Part shown: piece by piece, positions 1 to 12,889 of the stretch | Layout of the letters: every line of letters begins with the position of its first letter | Numbering within the stretch: the stretch's first letter is position 1 | Assembly: GCA_963920765.1 (NCBI GenBank) | Contig: OY987244.1 | Coordinates: 14,510,501 to 14,574,500, forward strand | Reading direction: 5' to 3' | DNA length: 64,000 bases | Origin: Ulota crispa | Lineage: Eukaryota; Streptophyta; Bryopsida; Orthotrichales; Orthotrichaceae | Made by a program: the position numbers and the translations under genes | The notes under the pieces: model-generated | What the model was told of the DNA's origin: nothing | The model's database searches: none | What the model saw: the letters and a program-made list of their open reading frames with translations, nothing else

Positions 1-56
1 AAATAAGAGCAGTGAATTAGACTTGATAATAGAGGCATGGAATATATCCTAAGGGA

Positions 57-461
57 ATTGATATGTGTACCACACCCTTTGAGCTATTGTACCACACTCT
101 CGAGATAGATTTTAGATTTCTACCATCAAAAAGTTGAATTTGAAAATTTGGAATTCAGATTTGGACTCAGAGACCATGATTTAGTCTAGAACCATAAAAG
201 AAGTTGGAATTCAACAACACCCAATGAAAAAGTTTAGCTAGAGAGAAAAGTGTTACTTTTACTTTTGTTTGTAGAAAAAGATAAGCTTTTTCATTGGGTG
301 TTGTTGAATTCCAACTTCTTTTATGGTTCTACACTAAATCATGGTCTCTTAGTCCAAATTTGAATTCCAAATTCTCAAATTTAGCTTTTTGATGGTAGAA
401 ATCTAAAGTTTATCCTTGGGGTGTGGTACAATAGTTCAAAGGGTGTGGTACACATATCAAT
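57..461. repeat. Foldback element with 175-bp arms
   Basis: Arms 57-234 and 283-461 are near-perfect inverted repeats around a spacer of about 48 bp. They start ATTGATATGTGTACCACACC and meet at CACCCAATGAAAAAG / CTTTTTCATTGGGTG. No target duplication was recognised. Confidence 0.88.
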
Positions 462-1019
462 GCCCAGATCATAATCTGAGGATTCCCTGTCACCACCCTG
501 ATAAAGGTAGGCACACCCATCAGCGACCACCTCCCAATATCGCACTTTAGTTTTTGGTTGTTCTCCACCCACTATTGAACCTAAAGTGGAGCACTAAATG
601 CCACTTGCACAAGCAAATCCTACCACATGTCATTTGTTAAGTTGCTTTGAGGCAGTTGGGATTGGGACCATCCTGTGCATTTATAGGAACACACTCAAGC
701 ACTTCCAAGGGTAGTTTAGAGTTACCTATAGGATCCTTTGAGTTGCAACTTTGCCATTAATATAAAATATTCTACAATATTTTTTTCCACAAAAATTAAG
801 TTCCTTGATAGCTTGTTGAAAGGTTAACCCTATGGGTTTTTTTCTGGAATCTTCCGAGACCTTGAGGTGCCCCAAAATCTTAAATGGTTGAGTACAAGTG
901 TGCCTACCTTACGAGGAATGGACTCCTTCTCACCCCAACGTCCAGAACTCACTATGGAGCTACTTCAAGAGTACAACTCGGCATTACTACAAAATTGTAG
1001 AGACAACAATTATATCTTA

Positions 1020-1318
1020 GGGCATCTCCACCAGTCTGGGGCTGGGCTCTTTTGAAGTTTTCCATCTGTTTTTATGAGGCCTCAAGCCCCTTGATCTCCA
1101 ACCATGCTCCTCTAAAAGGTGGCCTTACATTCCAACTTGCCCCAATTGACCACTTATCAAGGAAAGTAAAGGATAAAGTTCACTAAATTTAGGGTGAATA
1201 GTGGCTTGAAGAGTGGCTTGCTAGACTTGCTATAACAAAGTGGTTGAGAGGGTTTTGAGAGGAGCCTCAAAACTTTTCATTCACTTTGAGTGAGTCTGAG
1301 CCATCGATGGAGATGCCC
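1020..1318. mobile_element. TTA-flanked MITE, GGGCATCTCC termini (PIF/Harbinger-like)
   Basis: Terminal repeats GGGCATCTCCACC / GATGGAGATGCCC, flanked by TTA at 1017-1019 and 1319-1321. Length 299 bp. A 3-bp TTA/TAA duplication fits PIF/Harbinger MITEs. No coding capacity. Confidence 0.8.
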
Positions 1319-1389
1319 TTATTGTCATAAATTAGAATGATAAATCCAACTCGGCATACTACATGATTACTAATTTTAGAGCTCAAGAA

Positions 1390-1740
1390 TTCTTAGTGAG
1401 TGAGTCACGAAGTGAAAGTGGGGTAGAAAGCATAAATAGGGGGCTTCAAACATCAACTTTTTCAAGTGACTCATGTCACGATTCACCTTAGTGAATTCAC
1501 TAGTGAACAGCGAGGTGAGTCACTTTTGGAATTCACTCCTAACGTGATACACGTTAGGAGTAAATTTCATAAACTCACTTTTGTGTGGCTCATTCTCTCC
1601 AATATCTCAAATGCTCAAACCCCCGTCTTGTGCACAAAACCCTAATTACAAACTCACGGATCTATTAGAGCGTGCAAGTGAAAGAAAAATAATTCACTAG
1701 TGAGCAAGAATCCTGTTAGGAATAAGAAACTCGTAGGCCA
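1390..1740. repeat. Dispersed repeat, partner of the 30590-30890 intronic copy
   Basis: Contains the same blocks in the opposite orientation: TAGGGGGCTTCAAACATCAA, GTGACTCATGTCACGATTCACC, CTTGTGCACAAAACCCTAAT and AATTCACTAGTGAGC. It also has a local palindrome, CTCCTAACGTG..CACGTTAGGAG, around 1536-1561. Likely a non-autonomous element of unknown class. Confidence 0.6.
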
Positions 1741-2562
1741 GATTTTATGTTTGAACCCCTAATATTTGCACCTGTTATGAGCCCTATAAAGAGCAGATTT
1801 AGTCAATCAACTCAAATTATCTTAGGAGTCGAAAGGTTTGTGACGTAGACTTGGTGAGCTTTTTCCTCATTTGATTGCAGGATTGAAAATTTGGGAAGGA
1901 GGCACCTTTTGGTAGACTCTGTTATTTTGGAAGGTAGTGTGCTCAAATTCTGCTCGCACATTTAGCTGAGCTGCAGCTTATTGCATGATTGTTCATCCAT
2001 CCAGAAAAAAAACTCTGGACGGGTAATTACACCAAAATCACCATATGTTGTGGATGAATAATGACTGTGATTTATAGTAATTTTGTCAAGTAGAAAACTT
2101 GTTTGTTGTTTCCAAGTTTTCCGGTTCCTGGGTCAACATGGAAGATTGTTCTCATGGTAACCTTACCCATACCTGAGCATTTAAGAGTGTAGGGTACTTC
2201 AAGGTCTTGGAAATTTTAATTTCTTTTTTATAGAGTTAGCCTTTCAACAAGCTATTATGGAACATTATTTTTGTGAGTTGAAAAATGTATTGTAAAATAT
2301 TTTATATGAAATGCAAAGTTACAGCTCATAGGGGCCCTAGAAGGAACCTCTAGACTACCCTTGAAAGTGCTTGGATATGTTCCTATACATGAACTTGACG
2401 GTCCCAATCCTAACCCTCCCAAACTAGCTCCTAAGTTGACATGTAGTTGGATTTGCATGTGCAAGTAGCATTCATTGCTCCACTTTGGGTTCACAATGAT
2501 CAGTGAACACCTCAAAAGTAGGGGTCGATTGTGGAGACCGCTTAGGTGTGGGTAATGTTACC

Positions 2563-2947
2563 TTAACGTCTAAACGTCAAGCTGATCACTCATTGTGACT
2601 GCCCCTCTACATTAGGATTATAACAACACTAAAGTGATGTGGGAAATGCCCACACATTATGATATTGTTTTTGAAAGTTGCATAAGTCAACTGTGCATAT
2701 TGCTCTCACAAAAATTGCAAGAAGGGTAGCATGGAACCTAGCACCATCTTTGTGAATCTTCTCACAATTTGGGTGACTTGAAAATATGAGTGCATTTAGT
2801 GAGGTTGTTTTTGCTTTCCATGATAAATCATGTCTCGGTGATCACTTCTAAAAACTATTAGATGAAAAACAACATTTTCCATCCTACAGTATATATTTTT
2901 TGTTATCCATCAAACAAAAAATGTTTACCTTGGCATTTATGGGTTAA
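2563..2947. mobile_element. TTAA-flanked MITE, 0.28-0.39 kb family
   Basis: TTAA at 2563-2566 and 2944-2947; ends CGTCTAAACG / GGCATTTATGGG. Internal blocks match 18157-18433 and 59296-59668 (TTGTGAATCTTCTCACAATT; GTGATCACTTCTA). Its right TTAA also serves the next element. Confidence 0.75.
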
Positions 2948-3172
2948 CTCCTAAACATCCCATGAGCATGAGCATAGTACATACGTTGTTGAATAATTAA
3001 CATTAACTACCAACAAAAAAATTGAGTTTAGGATCTCAAATAGCTCAGAACCACATTGATCTATATTCCAACTTTTTTTTGTTGATCTCAAATAAAGGTG
3101 TAGATCCATTTCCAAATACAATACCTTGTATTGTACTAGCTGCAAAGGCTCTTTCAGACGCTTGGTGGTTAA
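2944..3172. mobile_element. TTAA-flanked MITE, 0.23 kb family
   Basis: Begins TTAACTCCTAAAC and ends ...TGGTGGTTAA. The interior (CTACCAACAAAAA, ACATTGATCTATATTC, GTTGATCTCAAATAAAGGTG) matches 41388-41617. It abuts the previous element through a single shared TTAA. Confidence 0.72.
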
Positions 3173-3619
3173 TCTGATACCTCAAACTCAAACAGAGGTT
3201 GCGGTACTTGTTTTGGAATGTTGTGATGTGATTGGTGTGAGGAGATTTTGTGATGGTATGGGTGGACTTTGAATCTAATTAAGACTGTGTGATCTCTCGG
3301 TATCAGGCTTGCTGTTGGGGTTGTTGTTAGCACAATAGTAGTAGTTATTTTTTTAAAGTCTTTTGAGGCCCTTGTAATACTCATATTACAATGGGCATTT
3401 GGGGCTGTTCATGAGGTCATTTGGGCTGGGATTTTGGTTTAAAAGGTCCCAATTTTTCATGCCTCGCCTCCTTATGTAGAGCCGTCCTAAGATTAATTGC
3501 ATAACCGTGCGTTGGGCCACCATATTTTGCTTCAAGCACTAAGCCCTGCATGCTTTGGGCACCTTGGAAGGAGCCGTAAAATGAAGAAGTTGTGTGGAGC
3601 AACATGTTTTTGCTTGGGT

Positions 3620-4562
3620 TTAACCCCTATAGGACCAAGGGTGTTTTTCAAGAAAAAACAAACTGCAAACTTTTAGTGCATTGCCCAAAATTGAAAATAA
3701 AAATACTTTTTCTCAATTTCAACCGTACAAAGTGTGTAAAACATATAAATTATCATGTGCAAAAAACTTAGCTCATTTGACCATGCAGATTGTAAGATTA
3801 TAACGTTTGAAGTGAGAAAAACAACTTTTTTTCAATCCTGCAAAACAAGGTCAATAGACTTTGAGCCTTCCTAGAGTAAAAGTTTTTGCTCTATACAAAA
3901 TTGAGCTTTTGACCATTCATAAGTATATGATGTTAGGTTCACTCACGAGAATTTTCAGAAGTAAATATAGAATCTAGCTTATTCTAAATCACCATGCAAT
4001 GCAAGGAGGTTTAGTAAATCGGCAATGCATTAGTCATTCTTTCATGATTTCTTGTGCAATGAGAAATTCCTTTTTTTGAAATTTGAACTGTAAAAAAGTT
4101 AGAGACAAACATCCGGAATATGTGAAAAAAAATTCAAGAGCTTTGGATTTATAGATTGAAAGATAATAGGGCCTAAAGTTAGAGGAATTGCTTTTTTTGA
4201 AATTGCCTAAACATAGTTAACAAAGTTTGACTCCCTTCAAAATGTGATGTGAGAGCTCAATTTTTATTTTATTTTTTGACAATTGTTCACCATGTTTTTT
4301 TAGTTACATATTTGCCAAATTTCAAAAGTTGATGAGAGTCTTAGCATTAGATTTTCCAAAGATGCTCAAACTGCCCAATTTCTTTTGGGCAACATAACTT
4401 TTGAACCGGGCATCCAATTGGGGAAAAATTTACATTTCCACTTGAGAGATACATATTTATATCTTATATAACAATTTTGAAAACATCCAATAAAATTGAC
4501 CCCAAATGACCATACCCAAGTTGTCAAGTGGCTGTTGAACAAACAGCCACTTTGTCCTTTAA
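3620..4562. mobile_element. TTAA-flanked MITE, 0.94 kb family A (reverse copy)
   Basis: Begins TTAACCCCTATAGGACCAAG. The interior is the reverse complement of 8892-9855 (the same CACCATGCAATGCAAGGAGG stretch in both). The far end has lost its terminal GGGG: GCCACTTTGTCCTTTAA. Confidence 0.82.
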
Positions 4563-6433
4563 TCTCTTCCAAAGCCTGGATTTTTTTGCCTGGATTTTTT
4601 TCTCTGATTTAGAGGCAGTTAGGATATCAATAAGTGGAGGGAGGTCATGCTAGTTAGGTCTTCCTAAGTAGAGTCGAGTGAATCGTTCACCCAAAAATTA
4701 GTTCTGAATTTAGATAAGTATTTTGAGAGAGTCCACAGCAGGGTTTTCTTTTTGTATTTGTCGAGGTAGAGCGACTCACACCCTGGACCTCACGCAGGTA
4801 AGGAAAAATTGCCTATAATTGGAAAGAATGAATGAGGTGTGCTTGTTCATCCAATATATTACTAATACAAGCTACTTTCATTCAAAAACTGGCAAATCTG
4901 GTGTGTGAGGAAGGAGGGACTTGGCAAATTCATCCACTTTTTTCCTGAAATTTCTTAGTATATTGGGAGCCGGTGACAATTTCAAGTAAGATTCTGGCAA
5001 AAGTTCGCCAAAAAAAAAACCCTAGTCCACACTCTTGAGGCAATTCACACTACTTCCCATGTCCCGTTCAAATTTGTGAATTTGATTAGTGTAGAGTCAA
5101 AACTAAATGGGACTTAGTGATTTGCACTACATCCCATGTTGTGGTTATTGGCATTTTGTTTACATGGCAACTTTTTCTAGAAGTTTTGGTGCCGAAGAAG
5201 GTGGGGCTTCTCTCAAATTTTGGATTAACCATTTTGTTAAACTTAACTTTTAGCCCAAGTCCCACTAATATATTTACCTAAGAGATATTTAAGATTTTCT
5301 TGGGAATTCTTTGTTACCCTTAATAACCCAACTAAACTGGAATCTCACGTTGAAGTGAAACTGACAAAGATGGAATGTGGGACATAGTGTGAACCGCCTC
5401 TTGGACTACATCTTATGGAATGAAGTTAATTCAATTGGCTTAACCTTTCATGTGCTATCCTTTAGTACCAGTTCAATGACATATTGGTTGTTTCAAAATG
5501 AACGCACTCTTCACCTTGAACTGATCGACTAACTTAACTTGGTTTACTATTCATCTATTTTAGTACATTGAATTTTTACAGTATTCCATTTTATTAAACC
5601 AATTTGTTCTCTAAATTTTTATGTTGGTTTCTTAGACAACTTTACAATATGGATACTTCAACTCTAAATTGATCGATTCAGTTTTTGTAAAAAATAAAAA
5701 TATAATCTCAAACCAAAGAGACATAAAGAGGGGAATGTTATATTGTGTGCAAAGACTTGTGAGTCGTGAGCTGTGAGCTTATATTTCTTGTCAAAATACT
5801 AAACTTCACTTATAATCATGTACATAGGGTTCTGTAATTGTGCATTTTAAACTTTTATCATTTGAAAAACTTATCATTTTTCAAAATTTTATTGATTTTG
5901 AGTTAAGGATTGGGTCTCGATTATTGAATCTTGGCTCACCGCTCATGGCTTACCGTTTCACACTCTCAAGATAGTGTTGTTCAACAATTGTCTTCATGAA
6001 ATGAGGTTGGGTCAAGGTTTGACAAGGAAATAGCTTTGCCCCTCAAACCTTTGGGCAAAATCCTAAAATTTGGGATGCAATGTAAATAAATGTGCTTGTG
6101 CTGCCTTACAAGCAAAGAAAAGTATAGATTCCATCATAACTTTTTTTTACATATTGAAAAGGTTTGAAAATTGTTGAATTGGAAAGATACTCTTCAAACA
6201 CACATTCTCTAAATTTTTTGTGAAGAAATGTTGATTATTCTATAAGTGATAGTGTGCCCCAAATTGTTGTGTTGTTGAAAATGCTATTTGGTCTGTTAGG
6301 TGTTAAAATTTGGCCATACAGTTGGAAATTAAAACTACAAACTAAAGATCCGTGGGTAAAGGAAATCCAGTGATTACTTGAATTTTGGAATTTAGTATGG
6401 AACCTTTTATTAATCAAAATTTATGTTACATAT
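4563..6433. other. Gene-free AT-rich spacer with an inverted-repeat element
   Basis: No supported gene. Holds the 5036-5402 element. A 4730-5030 stretch (CGAGGTAGAGCGACTC, GGCAAATCTGG, CTGGCAAAAGTTCGCC) has relatives at 50905-51080 and, reversed, 58150-58240, so it is dispersed repeat DNA. The remainder shows nothing I can name. Confidence 0.5.
5036..5402. mobile_element. MITE-like inverted-repeat element
   Basis: The left end GAGGCAATTCACACTACTTC and the right end ...GACATAGTGTGAACCGCCTC are imperfect inverted repeats of about 28 bp. The interior also repeats CACTA(C/T)ATCCCATG. The target duplication is not clear. Confidence 0.55.
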
Positions 6434-6583
6434 CACTACAAGGAAACTGTTAAAAGTGACAAAAATATATCCAAATCAACATGACTAAATGTATAGAAAA
6501 TGTCCAATTTAACATTTTTTTTGTCATTTAAAACACATTTAGTCAATTTGGACATGTCAATTAAGATGCAATTTCTTGTAGTG
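6434..6583. mobile_element. CACTA-type MITE, 150 bp
   Basis: Ends CACTACAAGGAAAC / ATTTCTTGTAGTG with a TAT duplication at 6431-6433 and 6584-6586. Terminal CACTA and a 3-bp duplication are diagnostic of the CACTA (En/Spm) superfamily. Non-coding. Confidence 0.85.
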
Positions 6584-8030
6584 TATTGTAAAAACGTCAA
6601 AATCAGGACCCACTTGAGTTCGAGATAATTCATTGAGTTCATTAACGTTGTATTTCTAAGACCATCAAGCTTGAATATGATTTTTGTCAAAGGTAGAGCA
6701 AATCGAACTACGGAATCGGTCATTTATATACATGAAGTTTTGTTATTTATGTTTGATAGGTAACTATAATAGAAACACGTTCTCCAATGAATCATACCAT
6801 GAGGCATACCACATATTGTATTTGATATGGATTGTGACTCGCCATTCGTAAACTTGCAAGAACCTGGTTCTATTGCATGTGAGGTTTTTATAAATACAAG
6901 ATAGGATGTAAATATAGAAAATATATTTTTGAGATGAAAATTTGATGGGTACTTTGCATTGTTTGAGTGTAAAACTAAAAAGCCATTATATTGGAACCAT
7001 ATGTGTGTCTTTCTTGATTCGCCAACCACCCAAATAAACAAAATCAATCCCAAAGTCCGAGTTTACAATTTAAGGATTTTAAACCAATGTGATCTTTGGT
7101 AACTTTGTTAGGCTAATTTTCAAAAAGCCAAAAGTGGATCATAACTTTTTGAAAAGCATTAACTTCTATGACCATGATGGGTAACAAATAGATTTCGTTA
7201 CAACAGGGAATGACGCGGACTTTGGCCTAATTATAAATTCAATTCAATTTTCTAATTCTATCTCAATCAAATATTGCTAAAACTTGAGATACTCCAAGCT
7301 ATGCTCCTTTGGCAAAAGATTCGATGCCAAGAAACTCTTAAGAAAAAATAATTTCAACAAAGATATTGCAAATATGCCAACAAACTCAAAGTATTCATAA
7401 TAAATGTAGTTATATGATACTCTTCACCAATTATATAAAAACCTTTATTTGAACTAAAAAAATACTGAAATGCCTCAATTTTGTTTCCAGAAAATTAGGC
7501 AATTCAATATCATTAGCTAAAATAAGAAATGGTTTGTTATTTAACCCTTGAACGGCTTGAAGACCCTTTCTCGTTATATGTACAAGTTTAATATGTATTA
7601 ATCATGATCACATAATGTTTCAATTTTTATTGTGAAACCCTTAATTATCAACCACTATCACAAAATGCTTCAATCTTTGATGTTGTTTTGCACTTCTTGA
7701 AATTTGGTGAAGAGAATATTTAACTGATACAAACTTGTATCTCCAATGCCCTAGCGCCATTCAGGGATTAAGCCTATGCTCTTGGATTTTTATTGTCCTA
7801 TATTGATATGTCCCTTGCTCAATCCTTTATTGTCCACATGGAATAAAATGTCCATTTTTATACAATATTAGTCAAACAAAAGTAATCTTGAAGGTTGGAT
7901 AAAGTCCTATTATTGCTCTTAGAAATAGAAAATCCATTCTATACATATTGTTGGAATTGCTTCAACAAGAAATCAGTTCCTTTATAAGCTTTTCAAGAAA
8001 AAAATATACATTTTATCCTAAGATTTGTCA
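6584..8030. other. Gene-free spacer with weak open frames
   Basis: AT-rich. The minus strand between 7053 and 6724 is open for 109 codons and includes a residue run ICGMPHGMIHWRTCFYYSYL, which could be an old exon relic. I recognise no family and see no exon partners. Otherwise nothing identifiable. Confidence 0.35.
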
Positions 8031-8765
8031 CCCTAAAGGCCCAAGCACTATTATTTGACAACATATGGATTTTGGGCAACTCCTACTAGTGGATGTTTCA
8101 TCTTTTTTCTTTGAAATTTCACACATGTTGTGCCCAAGGGATAGCTTTGAGGTCCAAAATATTTCATAACTTTTGACTACATGGTTCAAAAGTTATTGCA
8201 TGATATGTTGTTTTCTTTGAACTCTGGGCAGCCTGGGCAGCTCAAAAAACTTCTTTAAAAATGACATTTTCTTGAATTTTTTTTTGGAGTTGGGGTTTTA
8301 GACTTACATGTACATGGGAAGCTTTGAAACATTGGATTTCAATAAGTGAGGCAAAAGTTACAAGAAGTTTTAGTTTGCAAGTAGGTATGGAGTCCTTCTA
8401 AACCATACCTACCTGCAAACTAAAACTTCTTGTAACTTTTGCCTCACTTATTGAAATCCAATGATTCAAAGCTTCCCATGTACATGTAAGTCTAAAAACC
8501 CAACTCCAAAAAATAATTCAAGAAAATGTCATTTTTAGATTTTTGAGCTGCCCAGGCTGCCCAAAGTTCAAAGAAAACAACATATCATGCAATAACTTTT
8601 GAACCATGTAGTCAAAAGTTATGAAATATTTTGGACCTCAAAGCTATCCCTTGGGCACATCATGTGTGAACATTTCAAAGAAAAAAGATGAAACATCCAC
8701 TTGTAGTGAGCTGCCCAAAATCCATTTTGTCCCTTGAAGGGACAAGTGGGCTTTTAGGGGGTTAA
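8031..8765. mobile_element. Large foldback element with CCCTAAAGG ends
   Basis: Arms of about 325 bp (8065-8390 and 8403-8725) are near-identical inverted repeats around a 12-bp centre (AGTCCTTCTA core). The outer ends are CCCTAAAGGCCCAAG (8031) and CTTTTAGGGGGTTAA (8765), so it carries termini of the TTAA group. The interior (GCAGCCTGGGCAGCTCA, CTTTGAGGTCCAAAATATTT) is related to the 0.94-kb elements at 40451 and 54772. Confidence 0.85.
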
Positions 8766-8891
8766 ACATAATCAAAAAACTCCATTTGGCATAAGCACCT
8801 CAAAATTTGTATGCAAAGCTTGGCCTTGCCCACTTTTGAACATGCAAACCACTTGTCCTTTTTGAAAAGCTTGCTTGGACATTTCTTTTTG

Positions 8892-9855
8892 TTAACCCCT
8901 AAAGGACCAAGTGGTTGTTCAACAGCCACTTCAGAACTCGGGTAGGGTCATATGAAGTTAACTTTTATTGGGTGTTCTCAAAATTGTTACATAAGATGCA
9001 AATATGTATCCCGTAAGTGGAGATGTAATTTTTTTCCAATTTGATGTCCGCTTCAAAAGTTATGTTACCTAAAAGAATTTGGGCAGCTCAGGTAGCTCAA
9101 GCATCTTTGCAGAATCTTATGCTAAAACTCTCATTAACTTTTGAAATTTGGCAAGTATATAACTAAAAAAAACATAATGTGCAATTGTCAAAAAATAATA
9201 ATAATAAAACTCTCACATCACATTTAGAAGGGAGTGAAACTTTGTTAACTATATTTGGGCAATTTCAAGAAGAAAAAAATCCTCTAACTTTAGGCCCTAT
9301 TATCTTTCAATCTATAAATCCAAAAATCTTGAAACTTTTTTTCACATATTTTGAATGATTGTCTCTAACTTCTCACCATTCAAATTTCAAATAAAATACT
9401 TCCTCATTGCACAAGAAATCATGAAAGAATGACTAATGTATTGCCAATTCACTAAACCTCCTTGCATTGCATGGTGATTTAGAATAAGCTAGATTCTATC
9501 TTTGCATCTGAAAATTTTCATGAGTGAACCTAACATCATATACTTGTGAATGGTCAAAAAGCTCAAATTTGTGTAGAGCAAAAATTTTACTCTAGGAAGG
9601 CTCAAAGTTTGCTAACCTTATTTTGCAGGAATGAAAAAAAGCTATTTTTGTCACTTCAAACATTATAATCTTACAATCCACATGATCAATTGGGCTGAAT
9701 TTTTTTGCACATGTTAACTTATCTATTTGACACACTTTTGTGCTGTTGGAATTGAGAATTTTTTTTTTTGTTTTTTCAATTTTGTGCAATGCACTAAAAG
9801 TTGGCAGTTTCTGAGGTTTTTTCTCGAAAAACACCCTTGGTCCTTTAGGGGTTCA
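8892..9855. mobile_element. TTAA-flanked MITE, 0.94 kb family A (forward copy)
   Basis: Begins TTAACCCCTAAAGGACCAAG, ends CTTGGTCCTTTAGGGG followed by TTCA (one base off TTAA). Sub-terminal GTTGTTCAACAGCCAC is palindromic. It provides the empty-site sequence for the nested copy at 47012-47926: GCTAAAACTCTCAT near 9120. Confidence 0.88.
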
Positions 9856-10764
9856 TTAAGCTTTTTAGTTATGGAATTGCAGAATCGGGGTTTGATACAA
9901 TTTATGGAGACATGTACAGTTGAATTGTCTTCAAACCCTATAGTCACTTTGATAAATTGAGTGACAACAAATAATTTCAAATGGTACATTTTAAAATTGT
10001 GTGGGGTTGGTTCATGGTACCTTATTGCCAACTACACTAAATAGTGCAACTAGGTTGCTTTAACAATGAGGTTGCCTTACCTTGGAAAAACATTTTAGAG
10101 AAAATGAAAAATAGGGACATGAAAATGAAATATATTGCAAATAGGGGCACAATTTTTAAATAATCACAAGTAGGGGCATAATTTCAAAATAATTTGTAAA
10201 TTTTTGTAAGTTTTTGTTATTTTTTGTAATTTTTTTTGGTTTGGACATTGGTTGATTTAGATGCATCACATTAAATGTTAATTAACTTCCAAAAAATTTA
10301 GAGTTCTCTCCAAAAGTTGCCATCCCCTTTACTAAAATTTCTGTATTTAGGCTTGATTTGAAGAAGCCCTTAAGTGTTTTGAAAGCTCACTAACATGTCA
10401 TGTGATGTACCTAAACCAACTAATTTCCAAACCATTTACAAAAAATTTAAAAATTATTTTGAAATTGTGCCCCTCATTGTAATATTTTTCATTTTCATGC
10501 CTCCATTTGTAATTTCCTCATTACTTCATGACTCATTGCTTGGTCACTTGGAGGCACATGCAACTCTTTCATATAAGGATCTCATAGGGTTTACATCTTA
10601 GATGTAGCTAGTTTGTTTTCTATAGCATTGTTGTTGCTAGGCCCTTATTGTTGTTTAATGCTAAGATAATTAATGAAATTTATTGCAGTATTAGTAGGAA
10701 TTTTCATAGTGTAAATTGTCAAAAAAATTAGTGTGGGGCAACCTAAATGCACTATTTAGTGTAC
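9856..10764. other. Gene-free AT-rich spacer
   Basis: Short T/A runs and GTAATTTTTTG-type simple sequence near 10200. No gene, RNA or bounded element seen. Confidence 0.4.
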
Positions 10765-11664
10765 TGAACCCTAAATGCTTGAGGCACTATGTTTAGGTGT
10801 TTAGGAAATGTTGAGACCTTGTTGAAGGTAAAGATTTTATTTTATTTTTAATTCTTTTTTTGGAGAAGATGCAATCTAAAGTTAGCTTCAATGCTCAATT
10901 TTTATGTCCTCCATATTAAGTTCCAATTGTTTTTGGTGGAAGATAACCTGCAAGCATGCCTCTTGCACATCAAAAAGTGCAATGAATAGTGTTACTAAAG
11001 AGCCTATGACAAGTTGCCACATTGAAAAGATGAGTAACAAATTGAGAATAAAGTGAAGATTTCCCTTAGGCACTCCCTTGGACAGTGAAGGCCCTTTTAT
11101 TGAAAATTCATCATTTAACAAAATCCAAATGTGTTTTTGGGCTAATTTCACTTCGAATGTCTTTGTTGTACAAGTTAGAATTCATTCACAATTGAGTTTT
11201 CTTTCATTCATAATGATTTTTGGTTAATAATTGCAACTAAACATTTTCTTTGTAACAGGTGGTAGCTATTTAACAATTGCATTGCAAGCACATTTGTAAA
11301 ATTGTGATCATGGATTTGGAAGGGGAGTCATTAGCTTTGAAGTAACAACAACAAACACCAAAACATTGTAAGTGGTTGTTTCGCAATTTTCTACTTGAAA
11401 GTTGCCCATTTTGCATTAGAAGATTCAGATAGCTCTAAGGAAACCAAAAAAAACTGTACTCATGCACACTTAACCCCAAATATCTTAACATCTACATGAC
11501 TTTTTTAGGAATTTTTTTGGCAACACTATCTACAAGCCTTGAGGTTCAAGATCATGTTGTTACAAATTTTTGTCAATATTTAATAATAATCTTACAAGGA
11601 CAGTTCCAAAACAAAAAAGGCCATCCTAAATTGAGAAAAGCACCTTCAGGCATTTAGGAGTTAA
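10765..11664. mobile_element. TTAA-group MITE, 0.9 kb 'ATGCC' family
   Basis: Left end CCCTAAATGCTTGAGGCAC after TGAA; right end ...CAGGCATTTAGGAG then TTAA (11661-11664). The interior is the reverse complement of the 42137-43014 copy. It shares its right TTAA with the following element. Confidence 0.75.
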
Positions 11665-12573
11665 CCCTTTAACAACCACACCCATTTTCACAAAATCCAC
11701 TCAAAACAGGGGTTGTAAGCTTAGATTTGGAGTTGACTCAAATATTGACCCATTTTCAATAATCCAACCGTACAAATGGGAAGTACACCTTGTTTATTGT
11801 AAAGCACCAAAATTTCAGCTAGATCTACCATTGGAGGTGAAATATTATAATGATTGAGTGAGCCGTATGCAGAAAATCTCTTGTGTTTCATTCTTTTATA
11901 GTTTTGAATGTTAACCTTTCATGCAAGCTTTGATTGAGAAGAGCCTTACATTTCTAGAAAGCAAGGTTTCCCACCTTTCCAACAAGACTAGTTTCACATA
12001 AAATAGACAAAAATAGCAATCACAAGGTGTAGCTAAGTGGACAAAAATGGTCAAAAATCCCACTTTCTTTGCTACTTTAAAAAGGTTCTACATGAAATTT
12101 AATAACTGTAATGGAAAATCCAATCGGTGAAAACAATCAAGAATTGGCCTTAAATGTAAGATGACAAATTTTAAAACCAAAATGACAACAACATTTTAGT
12201 AGATTTTCAAATACTACAATTATACTACTACCAAATATGAAAACAATACAAGCATATTTCTTAAGCAATTTGAATTTTTTTAGAATTGTGCAGTTGAAAT
12301 TTGACATTCTTCTTGCATACTTGATATATTGTGTTGTTGCTTTGATCCATATTTGACAAAAATTGGATACATATTTTGAAGCCATGCCGTATAAACACCA
12401 TTATTTGTCAACTCACATACCCAATTGCATTGTTATTTTTTAGATGTATACAAAATTCTTGTGATCACATGCGTACTTCAAAACCAAACTCCAAATTATT
12501 GAACAATTTCAACCTACAAGCCAAAAGTATTCCCAGCGACCAAAATATGGTCGCGTGGTCCTTAAAGGGTTAA
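11661..12573. mobile_element. TTAA-flanked MITE, 0.91 kb 'CGACCAC' family, copy 1
   Basis: TTAA at 11661-11664 and 12570-12573; ends CCCTTTAACAACCAC / GTGGTCCTTAAAGGG. Very similar over its whole length to 47012-47926, with only scattered substitutions and small gaps, so these two copies moved relatively recently. Confidence 0.9.
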
Positions 12574-12889
12574 ATTCGGCTAAATGTGGAATGATCCTCC
12601 TTTTACTGACACATGCATTGTTCTGTTTCTCAAACAGCCCTCAGATCTAGCTAAAATTTTGGGGGCAGATTGTCACCAGTATTTTAGCTCGTTTTGAAAA
12701 CTGGTTACCCTAACACTAATAAAAAAAATGGGTTAAAAAATGGATGGAATTCACCATCCTTGAATGAAAAATACGGACAATAGCTGGTTTTTTGAAATGG
12801 CCATGCACACGTAACAGAGTCTGTCCATTTTTTCCCTTTCCCACTTGCAATCAGGGCTGCGTGTTGCTCCACCAATGGCCAAAACCAAA

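Noticed and set aside
6724-7053. 109-codon minus-strand frame
   Set aside because: Some protein-like text but no family, no splice partners and an adjacent CACTA MITE; kept only as a note in the spacer entry.
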